A stretch of 64,000 nucleotides of DNA from Campylobacter concisus (GTDB lineage Bacteria; Campylobacterota; Campylobacteria; Campylobacterales; Campylobacteraceae): contig NZ_CP049263.1 of the NCBI RefSeq assembly GCF_003048615.2, positions 682,001-746,000 on the forward strand. The letters are read 5' to 3'. The notes below the pieces were generated by a model that was given only the letters and a program-made list of their open reading frames with translations, had not been told where the DNA came from and did not search any database. Of the stretch, positions 35,644-45,796 are shown in pieces. Within the stretch, counting starts at the first letter, position 1; each line of letters starts with the position of its first letter. The position numbers and the translations under genes were made by a program.

Positions 35644-36219
35644 ATGAAAAAAATTATTCTATCAGCCATTGTGGCTTGTGCTGCATTTGGTGCAGGCATG
35701 AACTACACAGATGTCGTAAAGGACGTATATGCTGACGCAAACTCAGCTAAGAGCATAGGCAGGCTGCTACCAACCAACGCAGTTGAAATTTTACAAACTA
35801 GCGGCGACAGAGCGCAGATCAAAGTAAAAGGCTATCAAAACCCAGCCGTTAGCAACGTAGTTTATTTTGCTGATGGCGCGAGGATCATCTCAGTAGCATT
35901 TGCAAAAACTGCACCTTTTGATATCAAAGTGACAAAAGAGGGCAAAAACGGCAAATGGAACGAGGTAGAAACCACAGTTTTTGTTCAAAAAGATGGCTTT
36001 AGCACTGATGTAAATGCGATGTTTGCAAAAGCTGATAAGATGTATAAAGAGAGCTGTGGCGTTTGCCATGCGTTGCCTCAAACTACGCACTTTAACGCAA
36101 ATCAATGGCCGTCACTTCTAAAATCAATGATCGGCAGAACCGCAATAGAGAAAAAAGACGAGTGGCTAGTTATCGAGTACCTACAAAAACACTCATCTGA
36201 CGTAAATTTAGGCAAATAA
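35644..36219 (+). CDS. Monohaem c-type cytochrome partner of the TMAO/S-N-oxide reductase
   Basis: The 191-residue periplasmic protein delivers electrons to the molybdoenzyme encoded 9 bases downstream. It has a signal peptide (KKIILSAIVACAAFGAG) and a single haem site CGVCH within YKESCGVCHALPQTTHF near residue 138. A methionine in LLKSMIGR may be the second haem ligand. The arrangement equals the Campylobacter jejuni pair Cj0265c-Cj0264c as I recall it. The ATG at 35644 was chosen over GTG at 35635, since it places the signal peptide at the start. The N-terminal domain before the haem is of unknown fold. Confidence 0.85.
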   Translation: MKKIILSAIVACAAFGAGMNYTDVVKDVYADANSAKSIGRLLPTNAVEILQTSGDRAQIKVKGYQNPAVSNVVYFADGARIISVAFAKTAPFDIKVTKEGKNGKWNEVETTVFVQKDGFSTDVNAMFAKADKMYKESCGVCHALPQTTHFNANQWPSLLKSMIGRTAIEKKDEWLVIEYLQKHSSDVNLGK

Positions 36220-36228
36220 GGAGAAAAA

Positions 36229-38796
36229 ATGAACGAGAACAGACGAGATTTTCTAAAAAAAGGTGCAACAGCGATTGCAGCTACACCTTTGCTTTCAGGC
36301 GTAACAGCTTCAAATTTGTTTGCTGATGAGGTTAAAAAGGGCGTTGTAAAAAATGGCGAAACTCTTACAGCTGCTCACTGGGGCATGCTAAAAGTTACAA
36401 CTAAAAACGGCATCGCTGTAAAGTCAGAGCCTATCCAAAAGACAAGTGAAATTTACAACCCACTTCAACACTACACACCAGATATGATCTATAAAAGTCG
36501 TATCAAGCACACAATGGTAAGAAAGAGCTACTTGCAAAACCCAGATAGCCCAAAACCAGAGCTTCGCGGCATCGATGAGTGGGTCGAAGTGCCTTACGAA
36601 GAAGCGATCAAACTAGTTGCTAAGGAGCTTAAAAAAACAAGAGCTCAAAAAGGTTTAGAGAGCGTTTTTGCAGGTAGCTACGGCTGGAAATCAAGCGGCA
36701 ATGTGCATAACTCAATAATTTTACTTCATAGATTTATGAACCTTAGTGGCGGCTTTGTTGGCTCGCTAGGCGACTACTCAACAGGCGCTAGTCAGATCAT
36801 CATGCCTCACGTTGTAGGTAGTATCGAGGTTTATGAGCAGCAAACTAGCTGGCCAGTCGTGCTAGAAAACTCAAAAGTCGTAGTCATCTGGGGCGCAAAC
36901 CCACTTGCGACACTTCGCATAGCTTGGACAGCGACTGATGAGCAAGGCTTTAAATACTTTGAAGAGCTAAAAAACAAAAAAGATATCAAAGTAATCGTGA
37001 TCGATCCTATCAGGTCTGAAACAGCGCAATACTTCGACAAAGCTCAGTGGATCGCTCCAGTGCCAAACACCGACACAGCGATGATGCTAGGCATGATGCA
37101 CTACCTATATGAAAGCGGCAAATACGATAAAGAATTTATCGAAAACTACACTTATGGCTTTGATAAATTCCTCCCATATCTACTAGGCAAGACAGACAAC
37201 ACTCCTAAAAATTTAGAGTGGGCGAGCAAAATTTGTGGTATCGACAAAGATACTTTAAAAGAGCTAGCTGATACATTTGTAAGCAACCGCACGATGCTAA
37301 TGAGTGGTTGGGGTATGCAGCGCGCTCACCACGGCGAGCAACCACACTGGGCGATGGTAACACTTGCTGCTATGATCGGTCAGATAGGCATACCAGGCGG
37401 AGGCTTTGGCTTAAGCTACCACTACTCAAACGGCGGCGCACCAACATGCAAAGGCGCAGTCATCGGCGGTGTAAATAGCGCAAGTGTGGGTAAATTTAAC
37501 GAAAAAGGCGAGTTTATCGGCACCGATACAGGCGAGTTCGACAAACACGGTCGCTTCGTCGCAAAAGCAGCCGCAGTAGCAGGCACAGGTCAAAGCTGGC
37601 TACAAAAAGCAACCAACTACGCTTTCCCAGTAGCTCGTATCGCTGATGCGTTGCTTCACCCTGGCAAAGTGATCGATCACGACGGCAAAAAGATCACCTA
37701 TCCAGACATCGACTTTATCTACTGGGTCGGCGGCAACCCACTTGTTCACCACCAAGATACTAATACAAATTTAAAAGCGTGGAGAAAGCCAAGAACCGTT
37801 GTCGTTCACGAAGCTTACTGGACACCGACAGCAAAGATGGCTGATATCGTCTTTCCAGTCACAACAGAGTATGAGAGAAACGACATCACGATGACTGGGG
37901 ACTACTCAAACATGAACATCGTACCAATGAAGCAAGTCGTTGAAAAATACCGCGAAGCAAAAGATGACTATCAAATTTTCACTGACCTTTGCAAGGCTTA
38001 TGCTAAAAATTTAGTCGTTGCCTACACAGATAACGGCAAAGACGAGTTTGACTGGATCAAAGAGTACTATGACGCAGCCTACGCTCAAGTAAAGGCAGTC
38101 CCTGAGCTTGCAAGCGACATGAAGCCATTTGAAGAGTTTTGGAGTGAAAACAAACCAGTCACATTTGCCTCATCTCAAGATAGTGATAGTTGGGTAAGAC
38201 TTGGTGAGTTTAGAGAAGATCCTGTGCTAAACGCTCTTGGAACGCCTAGCGGTCTTATCGAAATTTACTCAGATACGATCGAGAAAATGGGCTATGATGA
38301 CTGCAAAGCGCACCCAACTTGGTTTGAGCCGATCGAGTGGCTAGGCATGAAAGATAAACCTGCAAAATACCACATGATAAGCGCTCACCCAACTGACCGC
38401 TTGCACTCACAGCTAAGCCAAACTTCACTTCGTGAGAAGTATGCTATCGCTAACCGCGAGCCAGTGTGGATAAACGAAAATGATGCAAAAGAGCTTGGCG
38501 TAAAAACAGGCGATTTGGTGTGTGTATTTAACGCTCGTGGCGAGGTTTTGGCAGGTGCTTATGTGACTAAAAACATAAAAGAGGGCGTTGTAAAACTAGC
38601 TGAGGGCGCTTGGTATGACGGCTTTGACAGCGGCATCTGCAAAAACGGCTCTGCAAACGTGCTAACCATAGATATCCCAACAAGTAAGCTAGCAAACGGC
38701 AACATCAGCCATACAGCTCTTGTAAATATCAGAAAATATCAAGGTGATGAAGCACCAAAACTTACAGCGTTTTCTGAGCCAAAATTTTCTAAATAA
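36229..38796 (+). CDS. torA: TorA-like TMAO/DMSO (S- and N-oxide) reductase
   Basis: This periplasmic molybdenum enzyme reduces trimethylamine N-oxide, DMSO or other S/N-oxides as a terminal acceptor. The 855-residue product begins with a Tat signal (ENRRDFLKKGATAIA). Unlike NapA it has no N-terminal [4Fe-4S] cysteines. The molybdenum-serine site is in GSYGWKSSGN, and the bis-MGD region includes SGWGMQRAHHGEQPHW and VGGNPLVHHQD. The absence of the cluster, together with the adjoining cytochrome, places it in the TorA/BisC/Cj0264c type. Substrate preference between TMAO and DMSO is not clear from sequence. AGGAG precedes the ATG, and a strong terminator follows. Confidence 0.92.
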   Translation: MNENRRDFLKKGATAIAATPLLSGVTASNLFADEVKKGVVKNGETLTAAHWGMLKVTTKNGIAVKSEPIQKTSEIYNPLQHYTPDMIYKSRIKHTMVRKSYLQNPDSPKPELRGIDEWVEVPYEEAIKLVAKELKKTRAQKGLESVFAGSYGWKSSGNVHNSIILLHRFMNLSGGFVGSLGDYSTGASQIIMPHVVGSIEVYEQQTSWPVVLENSKVVVIWGANPLATLRIAWTATDEQGFKYFEELKNKKDIKVIVIDPIRSETAQYFDKAQWIAPVPNTDTAMMLGMMHYLYESGKYDKEFIENYTYGFDKFLPYLLGKTDNTPKNLEWASKICGIDKDTLKELADTFVSNRTMLMSGWGMQRAHHGEQPHWAMVTLAAMIGQIGIPGGGFGLSYHYSNGGAPTCKGAVIGGVNSASVGKFNEKGEFIGTDTGEFDKHGRFVAKAAAVAGTGQSWLQKATNYAFPVARIADALLHPGKVIDHDGKKITYPDIDFIYWVGGNPLVHHQDTNTNLKAWRKPRTVVVHEAYWTPTAKMADIVFPVTTEYERNDITMTGDYSNMNIVPMKQVVEKYREAKDDYQIFTDLCKAYAKNLVVAYTDNGKDEFDWIKEYYDAAYAQVKAVPELASDMKPFEEFWSENKPVTFASSQDSDSWVRLGEFREDPVLNALGTPSGLIEIYSDTIEKMGYDDCKAHPTWFEPIEWLGMKDKPAKYHMISAHPTDRLHSQLSQTSLREKYAIANREPVWINENDAKELGVKTGDLVCVFNARGEVLAGAYVTKNIKEGVVKLAEGAWYDGFDSGICKNGSANVLTIDIPTSKLANGNISHTALVNIRKYQGDEAPKLTAFSEPKFSK

Positions 38797-38800
38797 TTTC

Positions 38801-38826
38801 AAAGCAGGGGAGTGATCTCCTGCTTT
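38801..38826 (+). terminator. Terminator after torA
   Basis: AAAGCAGGGGA pairs with TCTCCTGCTTT (one G-T wobble) around a short loop and runs into TTTCATAC. It ends the cytochrome-torA operon. Confidence 0.78.
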
Positions 38827-38889
38827 CATACTTAAAATTCTAAAGTAAATTTTCTATTTACAAAAAGCTTAAATTTATATTTGAAGTCC

Positions 38890-38895
38890 TATAAT
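38890..38895 (+). promoter_or_regulatory. Perfect TATAAT -10 box upstream of the 31-codon ORF and chemoreceptor
   Basis: TATAAT lies 32 bases before the small ORF's ATG and about 195 before the chemoreceptor ATG. It is one of the few perfect -10 hexamers in the window. It implies that a transcript starts near 38902 and includes the small ORF. Confidence 0.6.
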
Positions 38896-38927
38896 TCCGT
38901 AAATTTTATTTCACAAGGAGTGTTGAG

Positions 38928-39023
38928 ATGAGGTACAAGGCAAACTACAACTATTTAAAAGACAAGGTTGTCGAGCTAATTATTCAAAATCAAGACCATA
39001 TTTCAAAAACATTATGTCGGTAA
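38928..39023 (+). CDS. 31-aa ORF in the chemoreceptor leader
   Basis: The ATG at 38928 is preceded by AAGGAG at optimal distance, and a perfect TATAAT lies upstream. The product is MRYKANYNYLKDKVVELIIQ followed by NQDHISKTLCR. It is hydrophilic, and a short amphipathic helix is likely in the middle. It ends 67 bases before the chemoreceptor start. It may be a true small protein, a leader peptide that controls the chemoreceptor gene, or the surviving 5' end of a lost gene. I recognise no family. Confidence 0.45.
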   Translation: MRYKANYNYLKDKVVELIIQNQDHISKTLCR

Positions 39024-39090
39024 TTTTACTGATCTAATTTGCAAAATTTATACAAAAATTAAAAACAGCAGGAAGGGACAAATTTAAGGG

Positions 39091-41055
39091 ATGAACAGGT
39101 TAAGTATAAAATTTAAGATATCTTTGATATCTTTTTTAGGTTTAGTTTTTTTAGTAGTTGCAAGTGTATATATTCTAAATGGACTTTTAAACACTAGAAA
39201 TGCAGCTTCAAAAAGTGTTGAAATGGTTGAGAATATTACTCTACAAGGAGAGTTTATACATGAACTTCAAAAGGAGCGTGGATATAGTGGAGGATTCATT
39301 AGCAAAGCACCAGGTTCAGCTGATGTTTTAAAAACTCAAAGAGAAAAAGTTGATGCTATTATGCCTAGGCTTATCAACAAAGATGAGGTAATGCAAAAAG
39401 TAGTTGATACAAGATCAAAAATAGATGCTGGTGGTGATGCTTCATTACTTAAAAATTTCAATGAAGTTATTGCACTTACACTTATAAATGCAAATGCTCA
39501 AAGTGAACAAGCACAACCCGATCTAAAAGATGAATTAACAAGAATTTTGACTATTTCAAAAATAAAAGAGTATTTTGGTATCACAAGAGCCATGATGAAT
39601 GTAGTGTTTATCAAAAAAAGCATGAATGAAAATGCTTATGTAAATTTAGTTTCATATCATGCAATAATCTCTAACTTGATAAATGATTTCGAGAAATTTA
39701 ATCCTAAGTCTTATCCGAAATTTAAAGAGAGTGTGCTTGATACAAATGAATATAAAAGCATTGATGACATAATCAGTAGTGCTATTGCAAATAAAGACGA
39801 AACTGTTGCAAAGATAGATGCAAAAGCTTGGTTTGGTACTATTACTACACTTATAGATGAATTTAGAGATTATGAACTTTATTTGTTAAATAATATGAAA
39901 GCCACAGCTATACAAGATAAAACAGCAGCTGAACAAAGAGCCGTATTTGTCGGTATTTTGCTTGGCATTGCTATTTTGATTTTGCTTGTTATATCATTTG
40001 TTGTTGGTAAAAATATAATAAGAGGCATTGACCTAACTAAAAATTCATTAAAAGATTTCTTTGACTTTTTAAATAATAAGACAAATAGTGCGCATCTTTT
40101 AAACATTAAAGGTAAAGATGAAATTTCTCAGATGGCAGCTTTAATAGATGAAAATATTGAAAAGATTAGAACAGCTAAAGAAAATGAAAATGCTTTCATC
40201 CAAAAAGCCAACACCTTTGTAAATGAGATAAAAGATGGCAACTATGAAGCAAGCTTAGAAGCAGATACTAATAACCCAGCTCTAAATCAACTAAAAAGCA
40301 CATTTAAAGATCTACAACTTGCTCTTAAAAATGCAATCTCAAGTAACGGCAAAGATGTTCTTGATCTACTAAACACTTATAAAAACCAAGACTTTACAAA
40401 AAGACTTGATGATGAAGGTAAGATAGCAAGTGGTATAAACTCTCTAGGCATAGAGATATCTAAAATGCTAAATGACAATCTAAATAAAGCACAAATACTT
40501 GAAGAAAAAGCAAAACTTTTGTCTGACTCAGTCTCACAAGTAGCTAACTCAGCTAGCATCCAAGCAAATAGCTTGCAAGAATCAGCTGCTGCAGTAGAGC
40601 AAATGTCTAGCTCAATGAATGCAATAAGTCAAAAAGCAGAAGATGTAACAAGACAATCTGAAGAGATAAAAAATATCATCGTAATAATAAGAGATATAGC
40701 AGATCAAACAAATTTACTTGCTCTTAATGCTGCTATTGAAGCAGCACGTGCAGGAGAACATGGACGTGGCTTTGCAGTTGTTGCTGATGAAGTTAGAAAA
40801 CTAGCTGAACGTACTCAAAAATCTCTAGGTGAGATAGAAGCAAATGCAAACGTACTTGCTCAATCAATAAATGAGATGAGTGAGTCTATAAGAGAGCAAA
40901 CTGATGGAATTAATATGATCAATCAATCAGTTGCTCAAATAGATCACTTAACAAAAGAAAATGTATCCATAGCTAATCAAGCAAACGAAGTCACATCAGA
41001 GGTTGATAACATGGCTAAGACAATAGTAAGTGAAGTAAGAAAGAATAAATTTTAA
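39091..41055 (+). CDS. Methyl-accepting chemotaxis protein with NIT-type sensor domain
   Basis: This 654-residue chemoreceptor has two membrane helices (about residues 10-30 and 283-303). The periplasmic domain between them contains [17 protein letters not shown] and later [11 protein letters not shown], the pattern of the NIT (nitrate/nitrite-sensing) helical-bundle domain. A HAMP-like linker follows, then the signalling domain with the conserved hairpin tip [20 protein letters not shown]. The protein ends in SEVRKNKF. The start has AAGGG upstream. It lies between torA and the nap operon. The last 150 residues are nearly the same as those of the second chemoreceptor at 48369-50318. Nitrate or nitrite as ligand is inferred from the domain and neighbours. 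Confidence 0.88.
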   Translation: MNRLSIKFKISLISFLGLVFLVVASVYILNGLLNTRNAASKSVEMVENITLQGEFIHELQKERGYSGGFISKAPGSADVLKTQREKVDAIMPRLINKDEVMQKVVDTRSKIDAGGDASLLKNFNEVIALTLINANAQSEQAQPDLKDELTRILTISKIKEYFGITRAMMNVVFIKKSMNENAYVNLVSYHAIISNLINDFEKFNPKSYPKFKESVLDTNEYKSIDDIISSAIANKDETVAKIDAKAWFGTITTLIDEFRDYELYLLNNMKATAIQDKTAAEQRAVFVGILLGIAILILLVISFVVGKNIIRGIDLTKNSLKDFFDFLNNKTNSAHLLNIKGKDEISQMAALIDENIEKIRTAKENENAFIQKANTFVNEIKDGNYEASLEADTNNPALNQLKSTFKDLQLALKNAISSNGKDVLDLLNTYKNQDFTKRLDDEGKIASGINSLGIEISKMLNDNLNKAQILEEKAKLLSDSVSQVANSASIQANSLQESAAAVEQMSSSMNAISQKAEDVTRQSEEIKNIIVIIRDIADQTNLLALNAAIEAARAGEHGRGFAVVADEVRKLAERTQKSLGEIEANANVLAQSINEMSESIREQTDGINMINQSVAQIDHLTKENVSIANQANEVTSEVDNMAKTIVSEVRKNKF

Positions 41056-41076
41056 TCACTTTTTTTGAATAACCAA

Positions 41077-41100
41077 TCCCTCAAGTTTATGCTTGAGGGA
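41077..41100 (+). terminator. Stem-loop after the NIT chemoreceptor gene
   Basis: CCCTCAAG and CTTGAGGG form a perfect 8-bp stem around a six-base loop, followed by GACTTTAAATTT. The T-tract is weak. Confidence 0.65.
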
Positions 41101-41457
41101 GACTTTAAATTTAATTTATAAAAATAATTAAGATATTTAATAAAATTTACTTCATTTACTAAATAAAACATAATTTCTATCCTATTACATGTGTTACTTT
41201 TCTACTCAACTATTTAAATAAATTTATAATTTATTTTTTTAAGATTTACTTGTAAAATCCCAATAAATATGCAAAAAAATTGCTTTAAACTATCGTATCA
41301 TCTCTTTTATCAAGGGCTATTTATATAAATTTTCTTAAACTAATATGTAATTTTATGTTTTAAGTTTATTAAAAATTTTATCTATGTAAATCAGGGGTAA
41401 ATAAGTTTAATGAGAGTAATATTTCTTAAATTTGTTTAAATCTTTTAAGGAGAAAAA
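41101..41457 (+). other. 357-base AT-rich leader of the nap operon
   Basis: No gene, repeat or RNA fold was recognised in this long gap. It is strongly AT-rich. A GTAATAT -10-like element lies at 41416-41422, and AAGGAG at 41447-41452 is the napA ribosome site. I did not find a clear FNR-type dyad. The length suggests regulated transcription, but no operator could be named. Confidence 0.5.
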
Positions 41458-44238
41458 ATGAATCGACGAGATTTCATCAAAAGTGCTGCAGCTAGTGCTG
41501 CTTGTGCTAGTGCCGGTATCGCTGTGCCAAGCTCGCTAAGTGCGGCAAACGAAGCTGAAAAAGGCTGGCGTTGGGATAAGGCTGCCTGTAGATTTTGTGG
41601 AACTGGATGTGGCATCATGGTTGCTACAAAAGAGGGCAAGATAGTAGCTGTAAAAGGCGATCCAGAAGCACCAGTAAACCGCGGTCTAAACTGTATCAAA
41701 GGCTACTTTAACGCTAAGATCATGTACGGCGAAGATAGGATCACTCATCCACTTTTACGTGTAAATGAAAAGGGCGAATTTGACAAAAAAGGTAAATTTA
41801 AGCAAGTAAGCTGGAAACAAGCGTTTGACGTGATGGAAGCTCAGTTTAGAAAGACTTATGATGAGCTTGGACCTCACGGCGTTGGCGTGCTTGGCTCTGG
41901 TCAATACACAATCCCAGAGGGCTACGCAGCAGTTAAGCTTATGAAAGGTGGCTTTAGAAGCAACAGCATCGATCCAAACGCAAGACACTGTATGGCAAGT
42001 GCGGTTCTTGGCTTTATGCAAGTTTTTGGTATTGATGAGCCATCAGGCTGCTTTGATGACATCGAGCTAACAGATACTGTCATAGCTTGGGGCGCAAATA
42101 TGGCTGAGATGCACCCGATCCTTTGGGCGCGCGTGAGCGATAGAAAGCTTAGTGATCCTGATAGAGTAAAGGTAGTAAATTTAAGCACCTACTCAACTAG
42201 AACATCAAATTTAGCCGATATCGAGATCATTTTTGCTCCGTCATCTGACCTTGCTATATGGAACTACATCGCTCGTGAGATAGTCTATAACCACCCTGAG
42301 ATGATCGATGAAGAATTTGTTAAAAAACACTGCGTCTTCACAGCTGGCCCAGTTGATATCGGATATGGTCTTCGCCCAGACATCCATCACAAAAAATATG
42401 CTCCAAGCGAGCTAGACACAGCTGCGACTGAGAAGTCAAAGGTGTTAAGCGAGGCTGAGGGTGTTACGCTTTCTTATCTTGGTTTAAAAGCTGGTGATAC
42501 ACTTGAAAATAAAAACGCTGCAAAAGCTGGCGATCACTGGCAAATAACATTTGAAGAGTTTAAAAAAGCTCTTGCACCTTACACACTTGACTTTACAGCT
42601 AAGGTAGCAAAGGGCGATTCAAACGAAGATATCAATGAATTTAAGAAAAAACTAAAAGCACTTGCTGATCTTTACATCGAGAAAAACCGCAAAGTCGTTA
42701 GCTTCTGGACTATGGGCTTTAACCAACACCAACGCGGCACATGGGTAAATGAGCAAGCTTATATGGTGCATTTCTTGCTCGGCAAGCAAGCACTCCCAGG
42801 CTCAGGCGCCTTTTCTCTAACTGGCCAACCAAGTGCGTGCGGAACTGCAAGAGAGGTTGGAACATTCGTTCACCGCTTACCAGCTGATATGGTTGTCGGC
42901 AATCCAAAACACAGAGAGATCACTGAAAAACTTTGGAAACTACCTGCTGGCACGCTAAATGCTGTACCAGGCTCACACTACGTAAAGATGATGCGTGATC
43001 TTGAAGATGGCAAGGTTAAATTTATCTGGGTTCAAGTAAATAACCCATGGCAAAACACTGCAAACGCAAACCACTGGATCAAAGCAGCTCGCGAAATGGA
43101 CAACTTCATCGTCGTAAGTGACCCTTATCCAGGAATTTCTGCAAAAGTAGCTGACCTTATTCTCCCAACTGCGATGATTTACGAAAAATGGGGCGCATAC
43201 GGTAATGCCGAGAGAAGGACGCAGCACTGGAGACAGCAAGTGCTCCCTGTTGGCGAAGCGATGCCTGATATCTGGCAGATGCTTGAGTTTAGTAAGCGCT
43301 TTAAGCTAAAAGACGTTTGGGGCGAGAAAAAACTAAATGACAAAGTGACACTTCCAAGCGTGCTTGAAGCTGCAAAAGCTATGGGATATAGTGAAGAAGA
43401 TACGCTATTTGACGTGCTTTTTGCAAATGAAGATGCTAAGAAATTTAGCGCAAACGATCCGATCATGGAAAACTATGACAATACAGAAGTCTTTGGCGAC
43501 AGCAGAAAAGTTATCGGCTCTGATGGTAAAGAATTTAAAGGATATGGATTTTTCATCCACAAATATCTTTGGGAAGAGTATAGAAAATTTGGCGTTGGAC
43601 ACGGTCACGACCTAGCTGACTTTGACACTTACCACAGAGTAAGAGGTCTTAGATGGCCAGTTGTCGATGGTAAAGAGACTCAGTGGAGATTTAACACCAA
43701 ATTTGACCCATACGCTAAAAAAGCTGCTCCAAATGATAAATTTGCATTCTACGGCAACAAAAACGCAGCCCTTCCAACAGGCGATCTAAAAGGCGTAAAA
43801 AATCAAGAGAAAACTCCTCTTGCAAACAAAGCAAAAATTTTCTTCCGCCCTTACATGGATCCATGCGAGATGCCAAGCAAAGATTATCCATTCTGGCTAT
43901 GTACTGGCCGTGTCCTAGAGCACTGGCATACAGGTACGATGACTATGCGTGTTCCTGAGCTTTATAGAGCCGTCCCAGAGGCACTTTGCTACATGCATGA
44001 AGATGACGCTAAAAAACTTGGCGTGCTTCAAAATGAGATCGTTTGGGTCGAGTCACGCCGCGGCAAGGTAAAAGCAAGAGTAGATCTAAAAGGTAGAAAT
44101 AAGCCGCCAGTAGGTCTTGTTTATGTGCCTTTCTTTGACGAAAACGTATTTATAAATAAAGTCTGCCTTGACGCTACTTGCCCGATCTCAAAAGAGACAG
44201 ACTATAAAAAGTGCGCGGTTAAAATTTACAAGGCATAA
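41458..44238 (+). CDS. napA: Periplasmic nitrate reductase catalytic subunit NapA
   Basis: NapA reduces nitrate to nitrite in the periplasm with a bis-MGD molybdenum cofactor. The 926-residue product starts with a Tat signal ([15 protein letters not shown]). The [4Fe-4S] cysteines are Cys44, Cys47, Cys51 and Cys79 (CRFCGTGC, then NCIKGYF), and the molybdenum-ligand cysteine is in NARHCMAS. The C-terminal [18 protein letters not shown] is the family's cofactor motif. The length is that of the epsilonproteobacterial form. It is first of seven tightly packed nap genes with no napC, so electrons are expected from NapGH. Confidence 0.98.
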   Translation: MNRRDFIKSAAASAACASAGIAVPSSLSAANEAEKGWRWDKAACRFCGTGCGIMVATKEGKIVAVKGDPEAPVNRGLNCIKGYFNAKIMYGEDRITHPLLRVNEKGEFDKKGKFKQVSWKQAFDVMEAQFRKTYDELGPHGVGVLGSGQYTIPEGYAAVKLMKGGFRSNSIDPNARHCMASAVLGFMQVFGIDEPSGCFDDIELTDTVIAWGANMAEMHPILWARVSDRKLSDPDRVKVVNLSTYSTRTSNLADIEIIFAPSSDLAIWNYIAREIVYNHPEMIDEEFVKKHCVFTAGPVDIGYGLRPDIHHKKYAPSELDTAATEKSKVLSEAEGVTLSYLGLKAGDTLENKNAAKAGDHWQITFEEFKKALAPYTLDFTAKVAKGDSNEDINEFKKKLKALADLYIEKNRKVVSFWTMGFNQHQRGTWVNEQAYMVHFLLGKQALPGSGAFSLTGQPSACGTAREVGTFVHRLPADMVVGNPKHREITEKLWKLPAGTLNAVPGSHYVKMMRDLEDGKVKFIWVQVNNPWQNTANANHWIKAAREMDNFIVVSDPYPGISAKVADLILPTAMIYEKWGAYGNAERRTQHWRQQVLPVGEAMPDIWQMLEFSKRFKLKDVWGEKKLNDKVTLPSVLEAAKAMGYSEEDTLFDVLFANEDAKKFSANDPIMENYDNTEVFGDSRKVIGSDGKEFKGYGFFIHKYLWEEYRKFGVGHGHDLADFDTYHRVRGLRWPVVDGKETQWRFNTKFDPYAKKAAPNDKFAFYGNKNAALPTGDLKGVKNQEKTPLANKAKIFFRPYMDPCEMPSKDYPFWLCTGRVLEHWHTGTMTMRVPELYRAVPEALCYMHEDDAKKLGVLQNEIVWVESRRGKVKARVDLKGRNKPPVGLVYVPFFDENVFINKVCLDATCPISKETDYKKCAVKIYKA

Positions 44239-44240
44239 AA

Positions 44241-45008
44241 GTGGCTGATATGGAATTTTCAAGTAGGCGTGAAGCTTTGAAATTTGGAGCTAAGGCGGCG
44301 ATCTTAGCTCTTGGCGGAGGCTTTATATGGTCACTTAGTGCCAAAGCCTCACCGCTTGTACTTCTTAGACCGCCTGGTGCGAAAGCGGAGAAGCAGTTTT
44401 TAAAGAGCTGTATTAGATGCGGGCTTTGTGTAGAGGCCTGTCCATTTGATACGCTAAAACTCGCTACTCTTGAAGATGGTATAAGTGTCGGTACGCCTTA
44501 TTTTGAGCCTAGAAAAATTCCTTGTCATATGTGCGAGCATATCCCTTGCGTGCCAGCCTGTCCGACTGGTGCGCTGGATGCAAATTTAGTAAGCACAGCT
44601 GGCAAACTAGACATAAATAAAGCCAAAATGGGCGTTGCAGTGGTCGATATGAAAAACTGCGTGGCATACTGGGGCATACAGTGCGATGCTTGCTACAGAT
44701 CCTGTCCGCTCATAGATAAGGCCTTGTATCTTGAGTATCGCCGCAACGAAAGGACGCAAAAGCATGCGTTTTTACTCCCAGTAGTTGATAGCGATATCTG
44801 CACAGGATGCGGCGTGTGCGAGCGAGCCTGTATCACCGAAAAAGCAGCCATTACCGTGCTAAACCGCGAAGTTGTGCTTGGCAAAGTTGGCGATAACTAC
44901 GTCAAAGGCTGGATAAAAGAAGATGAAAGGCGCGTGGATGATGCCGACAGCAAGATAAAGCTCGACATCAAAAAGGCGACTGACTATCTAAATGGTGGTG
45001 AGCTATGA
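44241..45008 (+). CDS. napG: Ferredoxin-type protein NapG
   Basis: NapG carries electrons, probably from NapH and the quinol pool, to NapB/NapA. The 255-residue product has a Tat-type N terminus (SSRREALKFGAKAAI) and four [4Fe-4S] cysteine groups: CIRCGLCVEACPFD, CHMCEHIPCVPACP, CDACYRSCP and CTGCGVCERACIT. The start is GTG at 44241, two bases after the napA stop and without a clear ribosome site; the ATG at 44250 is possible. Coupling to napA translation is likely. It overlaps napH by 4 bases. Confidence 0.95.
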   Translation: MADMEFSSRREALKFGAKAAILALGGGFIWSLSAKASPLVLLRPPGAKAEKQFLKSCIRCGLCVEACPFDTLKLATLEDGISVGTPYFEPRKIPCHMCEHIPCVPACPTGALDANLVSTAGKLDINKAKMGVAVVDMKNCVAYWGIQCDACYRSCPLIDKALYLEYRRNERTQKHAFLLPVVDSDICTGCGVCERACITEKAAITVLNREVVLGKVGDNYVKGWIKEDERRVDDADSKIKLDIKKATDYLNGGEL

Positions 45009-45796
45009 AATTTTTAATCTTAAGACGAATAACTCAAATTTCTATCCTAGTGCTATTTATCCTAGGAAATGTTTATGGAGTTAAGATACTTAGCGGAAAT
45101 TTAAGCTCATCTTTGCTTTTTGGACAAATTCCACTAAGCGATCCATTTGCGGTGCTTCAAATTTTACTAGCAGGCTTTAGCGTAGGCATAAATGCAATAA
45201 TTGGCGCGATCATCGTCTTTGCATTCTACGCGCTCATCGCTCCTAGGGCATTTTGCTCGTGGGTTTGCCCAGTAAATTTACTAACCGACATTGCTTACAA
45301 GCTAAGAGAGAAATTTGGCTTTAAGGGTGAGAAAATTTTAAACGTAAGTAAAAATTTGCGCTACTACTTGCTAGCGCTTGCTCTTATCTTAAGCCTTGCT
45401 CTGTCAATGCCAGCTTTTGAGAGCATTAGCTTTGTTGGTATCATACAGCGTGGCATCATCTACGGCTCAGTTAGCGCCATTGGTATCGCCCTTGGCATAG
45501 TTGCCTTTGATATGTTCGTGCTAAAGCGCGGAATTTGCTCACATGTCTGCCCACTTGGTGCATTTTACGCGGTGATATCAAAATTTGCACTCATCAGAGT
45601 AAAGCACGACGCAAATGCCTGCACAAAGTGCATGAAGTGCAAGCTCGTCTGCCCAGAGGTGCAAGTGCTAGATATGATCGGTAAAGAGAGCCGCGCGGTT
45701 AGTTCAAGCGAGTGCATAAGCTGCGGTAGATGCATCGACGTTTGCGGCGACGGGGCGTTAAATTTTAGTATTAGAAATTTAAGGAGAGAAAAATGA
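45005..45796 (+). CDS. napH: Quinol dehydrogenase ferredoxin subunit NapH
   Basis: NapH is the membrane partner of NapG and is thought to take electrons from menaquinol. The 263-residue product has four hydrophobic helices. It has the NosR/NapH cysteine motifs FCSWVCPVNLLT and ICSHVCPLGAFY, and two C-terminal ferredoxin clusters, CTKCMKCKLVCPE and CISCGRCIDVCG. ATGA overlap with napG and with napB shows translational coupling on both sides. Confidence 0.95.
   Translation: MKFLILRRITQISILVLFILGNVYGVKILSGNLSSSLLFGQIPLSDPFAVLQILLAGFSVGINAIIGAIIVFAFYALIAPRAFCSWVCPVNLLTDIAYKLREKFGFKGEKILNVSKNLRYYLLALALILSLALSMPAFESISFVGIIQRGIIYGSVSAIGIALGIVAFDMFVLKRGICSHVCPLGAFYAVISKFALIRVKHDANACTKCMKCKLVCPEVQVLDMIGKESRAVSSSECISCGRCIDVCGDGALNFSIRNLRREK

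Noticed and set aside
42973-43466. Open frames antisense to napA
   Set aside because: They are shadows of a conserved gene with no start signals and no recognisable domains.
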